Shown one piece after another: positions 52,600 through 63,749 of a DNA stretch of 64,000 nucleotides (positions within the stretch are counted from its first letter, which is position 1; every line of letters starts with the position of its first letter). The notes under the pieces were generated by a model. That model did no database searches, had not been told where the DNA came from, and worked only from the letters and a program-made list of their open reading frames with translations. A program made the position numbers and the translations under genes. Origin of the DNA: Piezodorus guildinii (Eukaryota; Arthropoda; Insecta; Hemiptera; Pentatomidae); contig CM041293.1 in assembly GCA_023052935.1 (NCBI GenBank), forward strand, positions 171,327,341 through 171,391,340. The letters run 5' to 3'.

Positions 52600-53600
52600 T
52601 TTTTTTTGAATAATTAATGTGTTTTCGGGTATTATAATTACGTTTTTCGAGCTGTATTTTTTATCGCTCGGGTGCATGTTAACTCGCATTAACTTTTAAT
52701 GTTTTTTATTGATATAGGGATTAATTAATGTGCTTTCGGGTGGTAATGATTACGTTTTTTGAGCTGTATCTTTTATCGGTCATGCGTATTTAAATTCGTA
52801 ATTACTTTTGATGTTTTTTATTGATATAGGGATTATTCAATGTGTTTTCGGGTATTATAATTACGTTTTTCGAACTGTATTTTTTATCGCTCGCGTGCAT
52901 GTTAACGCGCATTAACTTTTAATGTTTTTTATTGATATAGGGATTAATTAATGTGCTTTCGGGTGGTAATGATTACGTTTTTTGAGCTGTATCTTTTAAC
53001 GGTCATGCTTATTTCAACTCGCATTTACTTTTAATGTTTTTATTGATATAGGGATTATTCAATGTGTTTTCGGGTATTATAATTACGTTTTTCGAACTAT
53101 ATTTTTTATCGCTCGCGTGCATGTTAACGCGCATTAACTTTTAATGTTTTTTATTGATATAGGGATTAATTAATGTGCTTTCGGGTGGTAATGATTACGT
53201 TTTTTGAGCTGTATCTTTTAACGGTCATGCTTATTTCAACTCGCATTTACTTTTAATGTTTTTATTGATATAGGGATTATTCAATGTGTTTTCGGGTATT
53301 ATAATTACGTTTTTCGAACTATATTTTTTATCGCTCGCGTGCATGTTAACTCGCATTAACTTTTTTTTTTTATTGTTATAGAGGTTTGTAATTATCTTTT
53401 CAGGTTTTGTGATTACGTTTTTTAAGCTGTTTTTATTGTCGCTTGCTCTTATTTCAACTTGCGTTTGCAGTGGTCTTTTTTTTTGTTTATGATTACGTTT
53501 TTCGAGCTGTATTTTTTATCCCTCGCGCTTATTTTATCTAAAATTTACTTTTAATTGATAATTGTGTTTTCTGGTCCTATAATTAAGTTTTTTGAGTTTT
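52600..53600 (+). repeat. 112-bp tandem repeat array, left arm
   Basis: The unit begins TTGATATAGGGATTAATTAA then TGTGCTTTCGGGTGGTAATG and ends near CTTTTAATGTTTTTTA. Two unit types alternate, GGTGGTAATGATTACG / CGGTCATGC and GGTATTATAATTACG / CGCTCGCGTGCATG, making a higher-order repeat of about 224 bp. Units become degenerate towards the centre (after about 53340). Confidence 0.88.
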
Positions 53601-54339
53601 ATTTTGTCATGGCTCCCACGCATTTATCTCGAATTTACTTTTAATCTTTTTATTTTTATAGAGATCTATCCTTGTGTTTTCGCAGGGTTATGGATATGTT
53701 TAAAAGGTTTTTTATTAGCACTTGTGTGGATATCTACTCGCCTTTATTTTGGATATTTTTTTATTGATATTGGGATTGATTATTTCGTTTTTGGTTCTCA
53801 ATATAACGTTGCTGGAATATACATCGTTTAGCTTTTTTTTTTTACTTTTTTTTTTATTATTATTATTTTATAAAAGGATTAGTTATAGTTCCTTTTCAAG
53901 CGTCCAGAGTAAATTTTTTCAACTAAATCTGTTGTAAAGGATCCGCTTCTTAACTTGGTCTTACAATTATTTGATAATTTAATTGGGAATCGTTTATTCT
54001 ATTTTCGGATGTTCTGATAACATAATTTGAACCAAATTTGTTATCGCTTTTAATCATTTTAAGTTACTTTTCCTATTTCATAAATAATCGATAGAGGGGA
54101 CGTTTATAGTGTTTTCGGGAATACTAATAGAGTTTATGACATTTTTTTTAGAGCTAGTGCACTTTTTAACTTAAATGAAAAGTGATCAAGAAGAATGCGC
54201 AATCGCGATGTAACGTCCAGATCAAAAATGTAATCAGATCCTGCAAAAACACAATAAATAATTTTTACATTAAAGTATAACATAATACCTTATACCTACG
54301 GTCTGTAGAAATTCCCAAGCGCATAAAAGAATAAATTTC

Positions 54340-55800
54340 AAAACACGTTATGAGAATGCCCAAAAACAAAAAAAAGACCACTGCAAACGCAAGTTGAAAT
54401 GAGAGCAAGCGACAATAAAAACAGCTTTAAAAACGTAATCACAAGACCTGAAAAGATAATTACAAAACCTCAATACCAATAAAAAATATTAAAAGTAAAT
54501 GCGAATTGAAATACGCATGACCGATAAAAGATACAGCTCAAAAACGTAATCATAACCACCCAAAATCACATTAATTATCTCTATATCAATAAAAAACATC
54601 AAAATTAAATTCGAATTAAAATGCGTGGGAGCGACACAAAAATAAAACTAAAAAAACATAATTATAGGACCCGAAAACACAATTATCAACCCCTATATCA
54701 ATAAAGAACATAAAAAGTAAATTTTAGTTAAAATAAGCGAGAGCGATAAAAAATACAGCTCGAAAAACGTAATCATAGCCCCCCGAAAGCAAAATAATTA
54801 ATCCCTATATCAATAAAAACATTAAAAGTAAATGCGAGTTGAAATACGCATGACCGATAAAAGATACAGCTCAAAAAACGTAATCATAACCACCCGTAAG
54901 CACATTAATTAATCCCTATATCAATAAAAAACATTAAAAGTTAATGCGAGTTAACATGCACGCGAGCGATAAAAAATACAGTTCGAAAAACGTAATTATA
55001 ATACCCGAAAACACATTGATTAATCCCTATATCAATAAAAAACATTAAAAGTTAATGCGAGTTAACATGCACCCGAGCGATAAAAAATACAGCTCGAAAA
55101 ACGTAATCATAACCACCCAAAATCACATTAATTATCTCTATATCAATAAAAAACATCAAAATTAAATTCGAATTAAAATGCGTGGGAGCGACACAAAAAT
55201 AAAACTAAAAAAACATAATTATAGGACCCGAAAACACAATTATCAACCCCTATATCAATAAAGAACATAAAAAGTAAATTTTAGTTAAAATAAGCGAGAG
55301 CGATAAAAAATACAGCTCGAAAAACGTAATCATAGCCCCCCGAAAGCAAAATAATTAATCCCTATATCAATAAAAACATTAAAAGTAAATGCGAGTTGAA
55401 ATAAGCATGACCGTTAAAAGATACAGCTCAAAAAACGTAATCATAACCACCCGAAAGCACATTAATTAATCCCTATATCAATAAAAAACATTAAAAGTTA
55501 ATGCGAGTTAACATGCACGCGAGCGATAAAAAATACAGCTCGAAAAACGTAATTATAATGCCCGAAAACACATTGATTAATCCCCATATCAATAAAAAAC
55601 ATCAAAAGTAAATGCGAGTTGAAATACGCATGACCGATAAAAGATACAGCTCAAAAAACGTAATCATAACCACCTGAGAGCACATTAATTAATCCCTATA
55701 TCAATAAAAAACATTAAAAGTTAATGCGAGTTAACATGCACCCGAGCGATAAAAAATACAGCTCGAAAAACGTAATTATAATACCCGAAAACACATTAAT
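54340..55800 (-). repeat. 112-bp tandem repeat array, right arm
   Basis: Inverted counterpart of the left array with about 13 units. A block of about 550 bp is duplicated: the sequence around ATTCGAATTAAAATGCGTGG occurs at about 54610 and again at about 55160 with the same neighbours. This accounts for most of the extra length of this arm. Confidence 0.85.
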
Positions 55801-56049
55801 TATTCAAAAAAAATACCCCTCCCCTCTACAAACTCAAAATCAATAACTATCTTAAAACTAAATAGACGATAATTAGTTTTTTTAAATATTAGCTAGTAAA
55901 AAACCGAACTTGATATCAAATATCTAAAAAAACAAAAAAAAATACCGATATGATATGCCATAATTATTAAAAAAGTCATAATGTTAATTAAACTAATTAT
56001 TTTTCAATAAATAAATAAATAAAACGGAATATTTAAGGCTAGAAGTGAA

Positions 56050-56200
56050 GAAAAAGGTGACATTTGACTTGGAAAAGGTAACAATTGAAATGGAAAAGGT
56101 GACATTTGACTTGGAAAAGGTAACATTTGAAATGGAAAAGGTGACATTTGAAATGGAAAGGGTTACATTTGACTTGGAAAAGGTGACATTTGACTTGGAA
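56050..56200 (+). repeat. 21-bp terminal tandem repeat of the foldback right end
   Basis: Units of the form ATTTGACTTGGAAAAGGTAA C and ATTTGAAATGGAAAAGGTGA C alternate seven or so times. At 21 bp they keep one frame and would encode VTFDLEK/VTFEMEK heptads. The left end (52272-52362) has the inverse. The heptad peptide is probably incidental. Confidence 0.85.
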
Positions 56201-56208
56201 ATGCTATA

Positions 56209-56439
56209 TATAACAGCTATAAGGTCTATACATAAGAATCGTTCATCATGAAAAATTTCGATTCTCGTTTTAGATTTAGTTTTACTCTTTATTATTGAAT
56301 AAACTGTTTCCAAAAAAAAAAAAAAAAAATCTCCTGCTCACAAAACATACAAAAAAAGAAAATAATTCCAAAGTTTTCTCCTTCAGTTGGTAATCCAATT
56401 CTTCCAATTCATTTATTTCGTCCAACATAATTAACTTCT
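56209..56439. other. Unassigned stretch
   Basis: Contains a poly-A run near 56315-56330. Nothing recognised. Confidence 0.4.
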
Positions 56440-56625
56440 GAAGATTGTTTTTATTTTATTTATTTTGTGTTGTATGCAAATTCATCGATTATTGTAAATA
56501 ACAGTTCATTATATTCATCTAGTCTGTTGGCCACACACATTTTGTATTTAAACTGTAAAAACCTGTTATTCTAAAGGGACCCAGTCCCAGAATAAAACTT
56601 ATTTTCTATCTATCTATCTATTTAT
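56440..56625 (+). pseudogene. LINE 3' UTR and tail, same family as 43905-44735
   Basis: It ends TTCTAAAGGGACCCAGTCCC then AGAATAAAAC and a TATC-type simple repeat, as at 44690-44735. No coding part remains. Confidence 0.65.
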
Positions 56626-56787
56626 CACTTCAAACAACAAGATATGGTTATTTTTTTCAAACCTACAAATTTAAACGAACTTTAAACGGGGGAATTTTTA
56701 AATATCTTCACTTAAGCCCTACCAGATCTATAAAAAATTAAAAATTAAACCTACTATATTAATTAAATAGATATTAAATGTTACATC

Positions 56788-57069
56788 AGGGACCACCTGT
56801 AGCTGGGTGGCTAGCCAAAGGTCGCGAGTTCAAACCCGCAGGTAGTTCTGGGGTTTATTAATGGGAGTAAAAGATCCTTAGTTATGCCGTCCTTCGGAGG
56901 GAACGTAAAAGGGTGGTCCCGAGCCTGTGCGATGTCAGGTACTCGTTAAAGATTCCTATCCTAATTAAACCTGGGTAGGCAAAATTTAGGACTCCCACTG
57001 CAGCATCGTCCGATTAGCCATAGTAGCATAAGGTGACGTTAAATAAAAAAAAATAAAAAAAAAACACAT
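56788..57069 (+). mobile_element. SINE family A with a deleted anticodon arm
   Basis: The head reads GGGACCACCTGTAGCTGGGT then GGCTAGCCAAAGGTCGCGAG. About 17 bases between GCTAG and CCAAAGG that other copies have are missing, so boxes A and B are closer than usual. The body and A-rich tail are complete. It lies inside a Helentron-like copy (TTACATC repeats on both sides). Confidence 0.82.
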
Positions 57070-57200
57070 TTTACATCGATATAGCAAGTTTTATCGAAAT
57101 CGTTAGACGCACTTTTGGGAAAATCGTCAAACGGTGCAAAATACATGGGTATAAAGTGGCTCTTCTGGTTGGCAGATTTTATAAAAAGTTGATGTGACAT
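57070..57200 (+). repeat. Helentron-like fragment interrupted by the SINE
   Basis: TTTTACATCGATATAGCAAG, AATCGTTAGACGCACTTTTG and TATAAAGTGGCTCTTCTGGT are internal words of the family; the upstream piece is at 56640-56787. Confidence 0.55.
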
Positions 57201-57353
57201 CTCACATAGAATAAAAGTTATAATTTTCAAGCTAGACTTATCACATGCACACAGAGGCCTATTTGCTGGACTTGGTCATTTGTATTGAGGGGATAATAAA
57301 TAGGGTATTTCTAGTGAAAACTGGATTTAGAAAATTTGTAAATTAGAAATTTT

Positions 57354-57760
57354 TTACTTTCACTTACCTATATATGAAATATATACATTGCTATCTTGAA
57401 AATTTTCGGATTCCAGTTTTTAACGGAAATACACGTTTTAGAGTCCCCTGAGTCCAAAAAACCAAGTCCCGCAAAAAGGTCTTGGTGTGTCTGTGTTTGT
57501 GTGTGTCCGTGTGTAAACGAAAAGTCTTATGAACCTCAAATTTCATATATAAGGCAACTATACGCCCGAGGCGTTGCTGCAACTTTTCAAAATCAGCTAT
57601 CCAGAAGAGCCACTTTACATCATGCATTTTGCACCTTTTTACGATTTTCTGAAAAATGTCTCTAACGATTTTGATTTAACTCGCTATATTATGTTAAATT
57701 CAATGAACTTTAATATGATCTAGGTTTAGGGCTTAAATGCCGATATTTTAAATTTCTTTC
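57354..57760 (-). repeat. Helentron-like repeat, 3' half, minus strand
   Basis: TACTTTCACTTACCTATATA, CCTGAGTCCAAAAAACCAAG and CAGAAGAGCCACTTTACATC follow the family order. The 5' half is missing. Confidence 0.65.
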
Positions 57761-57965
57761 TCTAAACTACCTTTAATTTTGTACACTCCAAAATATTAAC
57801 CTTATCATCTTAATGACAATTATAAAGGACGGCTAAATGAGCAAAACTCTTTTTTAATGTAATTTTTTTTCTATAATAATATCAGTAATATTATTACTAA
57901 ATCATATGTTTCTAACGAAAATGAATACAACTTTTTATTAAAATCAACATAAAATATTTTTTTTT

Positions 57966-58246
57966 GGGATCACTTATAGCTGGGTGGCTAGCGTAACAGC
58001 CTCCCATGCCAAAGGTCACGGGTTCAAATCCGCAGGTGGTCCTAGTATATTTTAATGGGAGTAAAAAATCTTTAGTTACGCCGTCCTTCGGAGAGGACGT
58101 TAAAAGGTGGTCCCGAGCCTGTGCGATGTCAGGTACTCGTTAAAGATCCCTATCCTAATAAAACCTGGATAGGCAAAATTTAGGACTCCCACTGTAGCAT
58201 CGTCCGATTAGCCATAGTAGCATAAAGTGAGGTTAAATAAATAAAT
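57966..58246 (+). mobile_element. SINE family A, best complete copy
   Basis: Head GGGATCACTTATAGCTGGGT with box B GGTTCAAATCC, body CCGTCCTTCGGAGAGGACG through CATCGTCCGATTAGCCATAG, and a tail of TAAA repeats. It is flanked by similar AAATATTTTTTT stretches that are probably the target duplication. It serves as reference for the other A copies. Confidence 0.88.
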
Positions 58247-59002
58247 AAATATTTTTTTAAATTGAAGTATAGTTAATAGTTTTAAAATTAATTTTAACAG
58301 TCGTGGTGAGTTAAAGTGGTGTTTTGTCAGGACTATATTTTATTATAAAAAGTAAGAGAAAGTAAAAAAGATTAAATGATGCAACCAAAGAAATAGTTTT
58401 CCATAATAAATAGTATCCAGTATCGCTTTTAATCATTCATTGACGGCCAATGGAACCATTTTATCCCTTATAATATACATTATGATATATAATATACGGA
58501 TCAATACTAAATATTCGAAAATAACGATAAATATTTTTAATATTCTTCAATACTAAAATATTTTTATGATCTATAAAATAGATTATAACACCCATATTCT
58601 AATATTAGTAAGATTTCTCACTATAAATATATATTTTATTTTGGTGTTTACATTTTGAGGGTGACCAGTTACGGCTCGAGAGGACACAGTGTGGACTATT
58701 CAGAGTCTGTATAAATAACGTTGAGTTGGCATATATGAGTCACAGGGTGTCAACTCTCTGGAAACACAACACCTTACACCATATTAATTTGGTTTATTTA
58801 AAACAAAATACAACAAAAACAAACAAAACTAAAACTTTAACAAGAAGAGGGTAGGATTTTAGAGCGATAAATCACGAAATTTCAATACCCGTTTAATAAA
58901 ATCATGTTTCTTCTAACAATGCTTTATTATGCCTCAAGAACTTTTTATCATTCATTTATTTATGAATATTTACGGGTTTAAAAAAAAAATAAATAAATAA
59001 AA

Positions 59003-59060
<58 letters not shown>

Positions 59061-59139
59061 AATAAAAGGATCAAATATTCATTATATCTATAAATCTTTG
59101 CAAATTTATAGTATATATACCTATATTTTACATTGGAAC
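58247..59139. other. Unassigned stretch with an (AT)n tract
   Basis: The AT tract is at about 59015-59051. A balanced block at 58650-58790 (GGGTGACCAGTTACGGCTCG, TATGAGTCACAGGGTGTCAA) has no match in the window and no open frame. Confidence 0.4.
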
Positions 59140-59640
59140 GGAAGATTGAGATCCGAGTAGGTATTGGAAGAGTTGATAATTGAAGGAAGAGAGAGAGGTG
59201 GCTTAACGGATAGAGATGGGCAGCGAATTCCAGAAGGATGAGGAACGAACGAGATACGATCCGTGAAAGGATGAAGTTTCATGAGATGGGGTATAAATAT
59301 TGATTGATTGGGTTCTAGTATTTAACGAATGGATATCAGATCGGAGGGTAAGGAGCTCAGTTATGTAGGAAAGTTTTCTATTTTTTAGAGTTTGGAATAA
59401 GTAGGAACCAAGTAAATATTGTCGTCGTACAGAAGGACAGAGCCATTTAAGATGGTATAATAACTAGAAATATGATCCCGTCGACGGGCTCCGAAAATGA
59501 ATCTGATAAAACAATTCATAAGTTGTTGTAATTTTATTTCTAGTTCATCAGTTAGCCCCCGTACACCAGGCAGCCGTACGTAGTCAAAGTTTGGGAAGAT
59601 GACAGAGGAAACAAGTAGCTGACGGGTTTCCAAAGGTACG
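59140..59640 (-). pseudogene. LINE C-terminal fragment
   Basis: The minus-strand frame 59385-59633 encodes METRQLLVSSVIFPNFDYVR then LPGVRG. Further pieces at 59180-59290 encode SYLVRSSSFWNSLPISIR and SLSSFNYQLFQYLLG. This is the same architecture as 43905-44400. Interrupted by stops. Confidence 0.75.
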
Positions 59641-59999
59641 GATTGGTTTTCGGGATATTACGAATACATGGTTATTCCAGGATAGGTTTTGGTTAAAGGT
59701 AACTCCAAGATTTTTAACCGTTTTCTGGAAAGGAATGTGGATTTAATTAAGAAAGAGCAACGGGTAGTATGGAAGGGAGTTCAAGTTTGGTTTAGAGCCG
59801 ATGGGGATAGATTTAGTTTTACGTGGATAAAGCTGCAGCTTGTTTTTAAGCTATGCATTTTTAAATTATGATATGGCAGTTTCGTACGACTCGGAGCTAT
59901 ACTTACCACAGACACGGGCACGGATCATCAGCATCATTTTACGGTTAATAGCCATCTGAACTTATTTTTAAAATGTGTATTTTGTTGAGAATTTGAAAT

Positions 60000-60062
60000 G
60001 TTCGAGTTTCACAATCGCAATACTATCCATCACTTTGTTTGAAATATGCAGGTAAGTGAAAG
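60000..60062 (+). repeat. Helentron-like 3' end fragment
   Basis: CGAGTTTCACAATCGCAATA then TTGAAATATGCAGGTAAGTG and AAAGT. Only the terminus survives. Confidence 0.5.
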
Positions 60063-60279
60063 TGAAAATATGAGTCTAAAAAATATTTTGCGTGTGATTT
60101 TGAATCCGAAAAATTTGTATTCTATTAATAAATTAAAATTGAAGGATTTCAAATGTCTGGATCCTTATTCATTTATCAGATACCCTAATTATGATAGCTA
60201 TAATAGAGAAATCACTGAGGCGGATGTAAACATAGCGAGACCAAAACCCAACGAATCCACAGGTTATTGGCTTAATTAA
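60046..60279 (+). other. Unrecognised open frame of 77 codons
   Basis: The frame opens inside a Helentron-like end, so its first 8-9 codons are suspect; Met at 60070 (MSLKNILRVI) is a better start. The later part (YPNYDSYNREITEADVNIAR, KPNESTGYWLN) is less low-complexity than other random frames here. After the TAA the same frame continues open for about 45 codons. A second frame 60303-60476 (GDKQTAVCDRNGLLYRIIPD) is also open. I recognise no domain. It could be an eroded element or chance. Confidence 0.2.
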
Positions 60280-60476
60280 ATTCGCCAATATTTGCCGGCT
60301 GAATATGGAATGGAGATAAACAAACAGCTGTCTGTGACCGCAACGGCCTCCTATATCGAATTATACCCGATACAGTACTCAGGGCTGCGATAAGGGACAA
60401 GTGTAAAAACAGTAAGACTGTATACAGTATGAAATCTATTTCCAGGCTCTTGGAGAGTAGCCAATCAATTTTATAA

Positions 60477-60861
60477 ATATGTCCACTCGACAAACATCAC
60501 TATAAATATAGTTCCACACTAAACGTCCGAATGTCATGCAACGGAATAGCTGATTTCTCAATCGGCTAAACAAAACAAAAAAAAAAAACACATTAAGATT
60601 CAAAATGATGGTGAATTACACACAAAAAAACGGATGTAATAACCTTATTTTAGTAATAAAAAAAATAATTTACGAGTTTCTATGAATGGATAAATAGCGA
60701 CTATAAATACCTGTGATGTTACAGAGCGAAATGGACTTCATGTTTCTAACATAACTGTTACTGTACTCTTTGAAGTTATTACTTACATGCGAGTAGCTTT
60801 CAATAGGGAAAACTAAATTAGGTTTCAAAGTAAAAGTAACAGCTTGGCAATCATATATATA

Positions 60862-60895
<34 letters not shown>

Positions 60896-60924
60896 TTTTT
60901 ATTTATTTTTTTTTTTTTTCTTCA
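60477..60924. other. Unassigned AT-rich stretch with (AT)n and T runs
   Basis: An AT tract at about 60855-60886 passes into T runs to about 60920. The T run may be the poly-A end of the LINE that follows on the minus strand. Confidence 0.5.
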
Positions 60925-61330
60925 TACCTTTATTCACAACTGTTAGAACCTGTCTGACAATCAGCAAATGAGTTAGACAAATGTAAGATCAGACATGGTA
61001 GGCATGGGGAAGTAAAGTGCCCAGCAGCACCCCTTCTTTAATTTAGCAGATCCAGCCTCTCTTTAGACTTCTTCTGACTGGAATTTCAGCTACTGACATG
61101 TCGTTAATTAGTCTACTGTCGTGTCCGTTAAGTTTACTGTGAAAACGAGAATAGAGTGTTCGTATATGTTGGTCAACTGTTGGTTGTTGTAAGTCCGTAT
61201 GTAGGGTTCTGTTGTTTAAGTACCAAGGAGTAGTCGTTATGAGTCTTACAATTTTGGATTGAAATGATTGCAGTTATTGTATGTGAGTCTTTTTTGCTGA
61301 ACCAAAAATCTGTGAAGCGTAAGTCCATAT
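60925..61330 (-). pseudogene. Jockey-type LINE 3' fragment, third subfamily
   Basis: On the plus strand TACCAAGGAGTAGTCGTTAT, CTTACAATTTTGGATTGAAA, GATTGCAGT and AAGCGTAAGTCCATATTAGC correspond, on the minus strand, to the stretch before the C-terminus (the YG..LWG-type block and IQSFQSKV-like block) of Jockey ORF2. No open frame. Confidence 0.6.
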
Positions 61331-61479
61331 TAGCATAAGAAGGTATGTGTATGTATTCAGTTTCGGTCTAATTTTTAATTTTGATAGATATAAAATGAAA
61401 AAAAACAACTAAAAAATAACTGTCTATAAAATAAATTTTTAGTTTAAAAACTATTTGACTAATCAAAACAATATAACAT

Positions 61480-62480
61480 GGATATAGTATTTTTTGGAAT
61501 TAAACGTGGAAATAGTACTTTTTGGAAAGAATTAAAAGGAATATAGTACTTTTTGGAAGAATATAACGGGAGATAAGTTGGTAACAGTCACTATAACCTT
61601 CCTGATACAACATTACTGATTACTAACGTCTTTATATTGTTAATTAATAAGTTATGTGTATTTAATATCTTTCTTTGTTGGTTAATTACATTGATTATCT
61701 ATTATTGATAAAGAAAGTGAATTTTCAAAGGACAATTTATGGCACTATAATAAAAAAGTATGAAATTATGAAGTTTGTTTTGAACTAGTATTTACTATTT
61801 GTGTGAATTTACAAAATGTATCTACATTATTAACCACGTGTAACTACGAGTACATTATTAACATAGACTGATAGATGATAACTTTTGAGATTTTATTTCA
61901 CATAAAAAAATCTACTACTAAATTAGATCAGGCACGGATTTTCTTCTCATACTAAGCAAGTTCGTGGAATGCTAATTCCAACTATTTGCTTGATCAAATA
62001 CCATTATTCTATTGAAATGTGAGTTTCTGAAAATTTTTAAGCAAATTTATGTTGCTGCAAGAAGAAAAAAATGAAAAAACCTAATTTATTTGGGAACCTA
62101 CAAGAACCGAAGCGAGGCAATTACGTTTCTAATAAAATAGTTTAAAAACTGATTATTAGGTTAAAACTATTGCTCAAAATAATAGCAGTGATTCACGATG
62201 TTCCAAATGAACCAATAAAAATACATAAAATGAAGAAAACAATAAATTAATGGTGATATATTACGGGGTTATGTGCTTCTGCCGTATATTTTTGAAGGAA
62301 AAGTTTTTAGTACCTTTTGGAATGAAATGAAATTTTTAAATACTTTTTAGAAGGATTTTTATGTTTTTTAGATAAAATCTAATGAAGGATTCAGATAAAA
62401 CTAAACCATTAGAATACAAATAAGTCAAAATATTAACTTTAAAAAAAAATGTCATTTTAGAAATCAACGTCTCAATTGTG
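61480..62480 (+). mobile_element. TAGTACC-family long element, plus strand
   Basis: It carries three core-motif variants at the left (TAGTATTTTTTGGAA, TAGTACTTTTTGGAA twice) and one at the right (TAGTACCTTTTGGAATG). It ends TCAACGTCTCAATTG. The interior is collinear with the inverted copy at 30650-31390 (GTTGCTGCAAGAAG, GGTGATATATTACGGG). No transposase is seen. Confidence 0.6.
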
Positions 62481-63039
62481 CTTAATATATGTCTCATGAA
62501 TGGTTAGATTTCCCGGACAAACATGGTTGTAGAGTACTTCCCATTAACACATCTCTTCCTCCATGCACAGCAGTTTTATTAATCATCCTAGCCAAGGTGA
62601 ATATCGCTTTGGCTTCAATCCAAAGAGGTCAGTTACAGACGCCAAAAAAAAGTGTTTTTATTTTTATTTTTTTTAAAATATTGCTACTAATTTTTCGTCC
62701 TTGTGAGACACATATGTGATTTATTTAATGGCGCACCTATAAAAAATATCTGTTTTCTTTTTTTAAATCTTAAAAAAAACAAAACTTAAATTTGTTTTGA
62801 GACTCAGATTATACATATATGACTGTATACTCAGTTGTATATCGTGTGTGATATGAGAAAAAATGTTTATTTATTATTTATATCAGTCATTTTATTTATG
62901 TATTTTACATTTTGGTGCCGTGTATCACACAATAGGTTAGAGGCACCGTTAAACTTGTAAATTTAGCCGTCCTCCATCAATTTCATAAGGATGGTATGAA
63001 TAATCTTTTGGAAAGTACAAAATGAAAGGTGGTTCAGAG
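62481..63039. other. Unassigned AT-rich stretch
   Basis: A 76-codon frame at 62489-62719 shows no domain. Nothing else recognised. Confidence 0.4.
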
Positions 63040-63433
63040 AGAGAAAATTTAAAATATCGGTATTTAAGCCGTGCCAGACTTTTTTTCAATTTTAAAATGA
63101 AACCTATATGATATTAAAGCCGATTGAATTTTACATAAATATAGCGAGTTTAATCAAAATCGTTCGAGCCACTTTTAAGAAAATCATAAAAAGGTGCGAA
63201 ATGCATGGTATCAAGTGGCTCTTCTGGTAAGCTGATTTTGGTGAAAAAAGTTGCTTTAACATCTCGGGTGTATAGTTGTCTTAAATATGGAATATCAGTT
63301 TCGTACGACCTTTTTTCGGGGACATGGTCATTAGGACTCAGGGGACAGTAAAACGTGTATTTCCGTCGAAAATTTCCACGATCGCAATACTTTCTCTAAC
63401 TATATATTCGATATACAGGTAAGTGAAAGTATA
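63040..63433 (+). repeat. Helentron-like repeat, 3' half
   Basis: GAGAAAATTTAAAATATCGG, TAGCGAGTTTAATCAAAATC, ACTCAGGGGACAGTAAAACG and the end GGTAAGTGAAAGTAT match the family. The 5' half and the GGAATTCG block are missing. Confidence 0.65.
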
Positions 63434-63749
63434 AATACATGACAAAATACAAATTTTTAATTATAAATTAAATACAGTGAATATAAATGTCAATATAATT
63501 ATATTCAACTATGTTAATGTCAGTATTAAAACAAACTAAAATAAAAAATCATACATAAAAAAACACTAATTTAATTTTCAAAAGATATGCATAATAACTT
63601 AAAGGTGTGATGGTTATCCCACCAAGAAACCTCAGATCTGAATGAATATAAAAAGGGGAGTGTAACCAACATTAAGATATAAAATAATAGAATACATTTT
63701 TATTTTAGAATATACAGATTATAAAATTTAAAAAGGTATATTTTATTAA

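Larger units (their letters stand above)
52267..56208. mobile_element. 3.9-kb foldback element with tandem-repeat arms
   Basis: The outer ends GCATTTCCAAGTCAA (left) and TTGACTTGGAAATGC (right) are inverted and flanked by TATA on each side. The arms (about 52267-53480 and 54375-56208) are inverted over their whole lengths. From the outside in each has: a 21-bp tandem repeat, about 270 bp of unique sequence that matches between arms (for example AAATATTCCGTTTTATTTAT and its complement), and an array of 112-bp units. The centre of about 900 bp holds degenerate units and no enzyme. Long tandem-repeat inverted arms are the hallmark of foldback transposons such as Drosophila FB. Non-autonomous. 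Confidence 0.75.

Noticed and set aside
53592..53937. Hydrophobic open frames in the centre of the foldback element as a possible transposase or membrane protein
   Set aside because: They are T-rich translations of degenerate 112-bp repeats; no catalytic motif is present.
62489..62719. 76-codon open frame
   Set aside because: No homology recognised and the sequence ends in low-complexity T-rich codons; likely chance.
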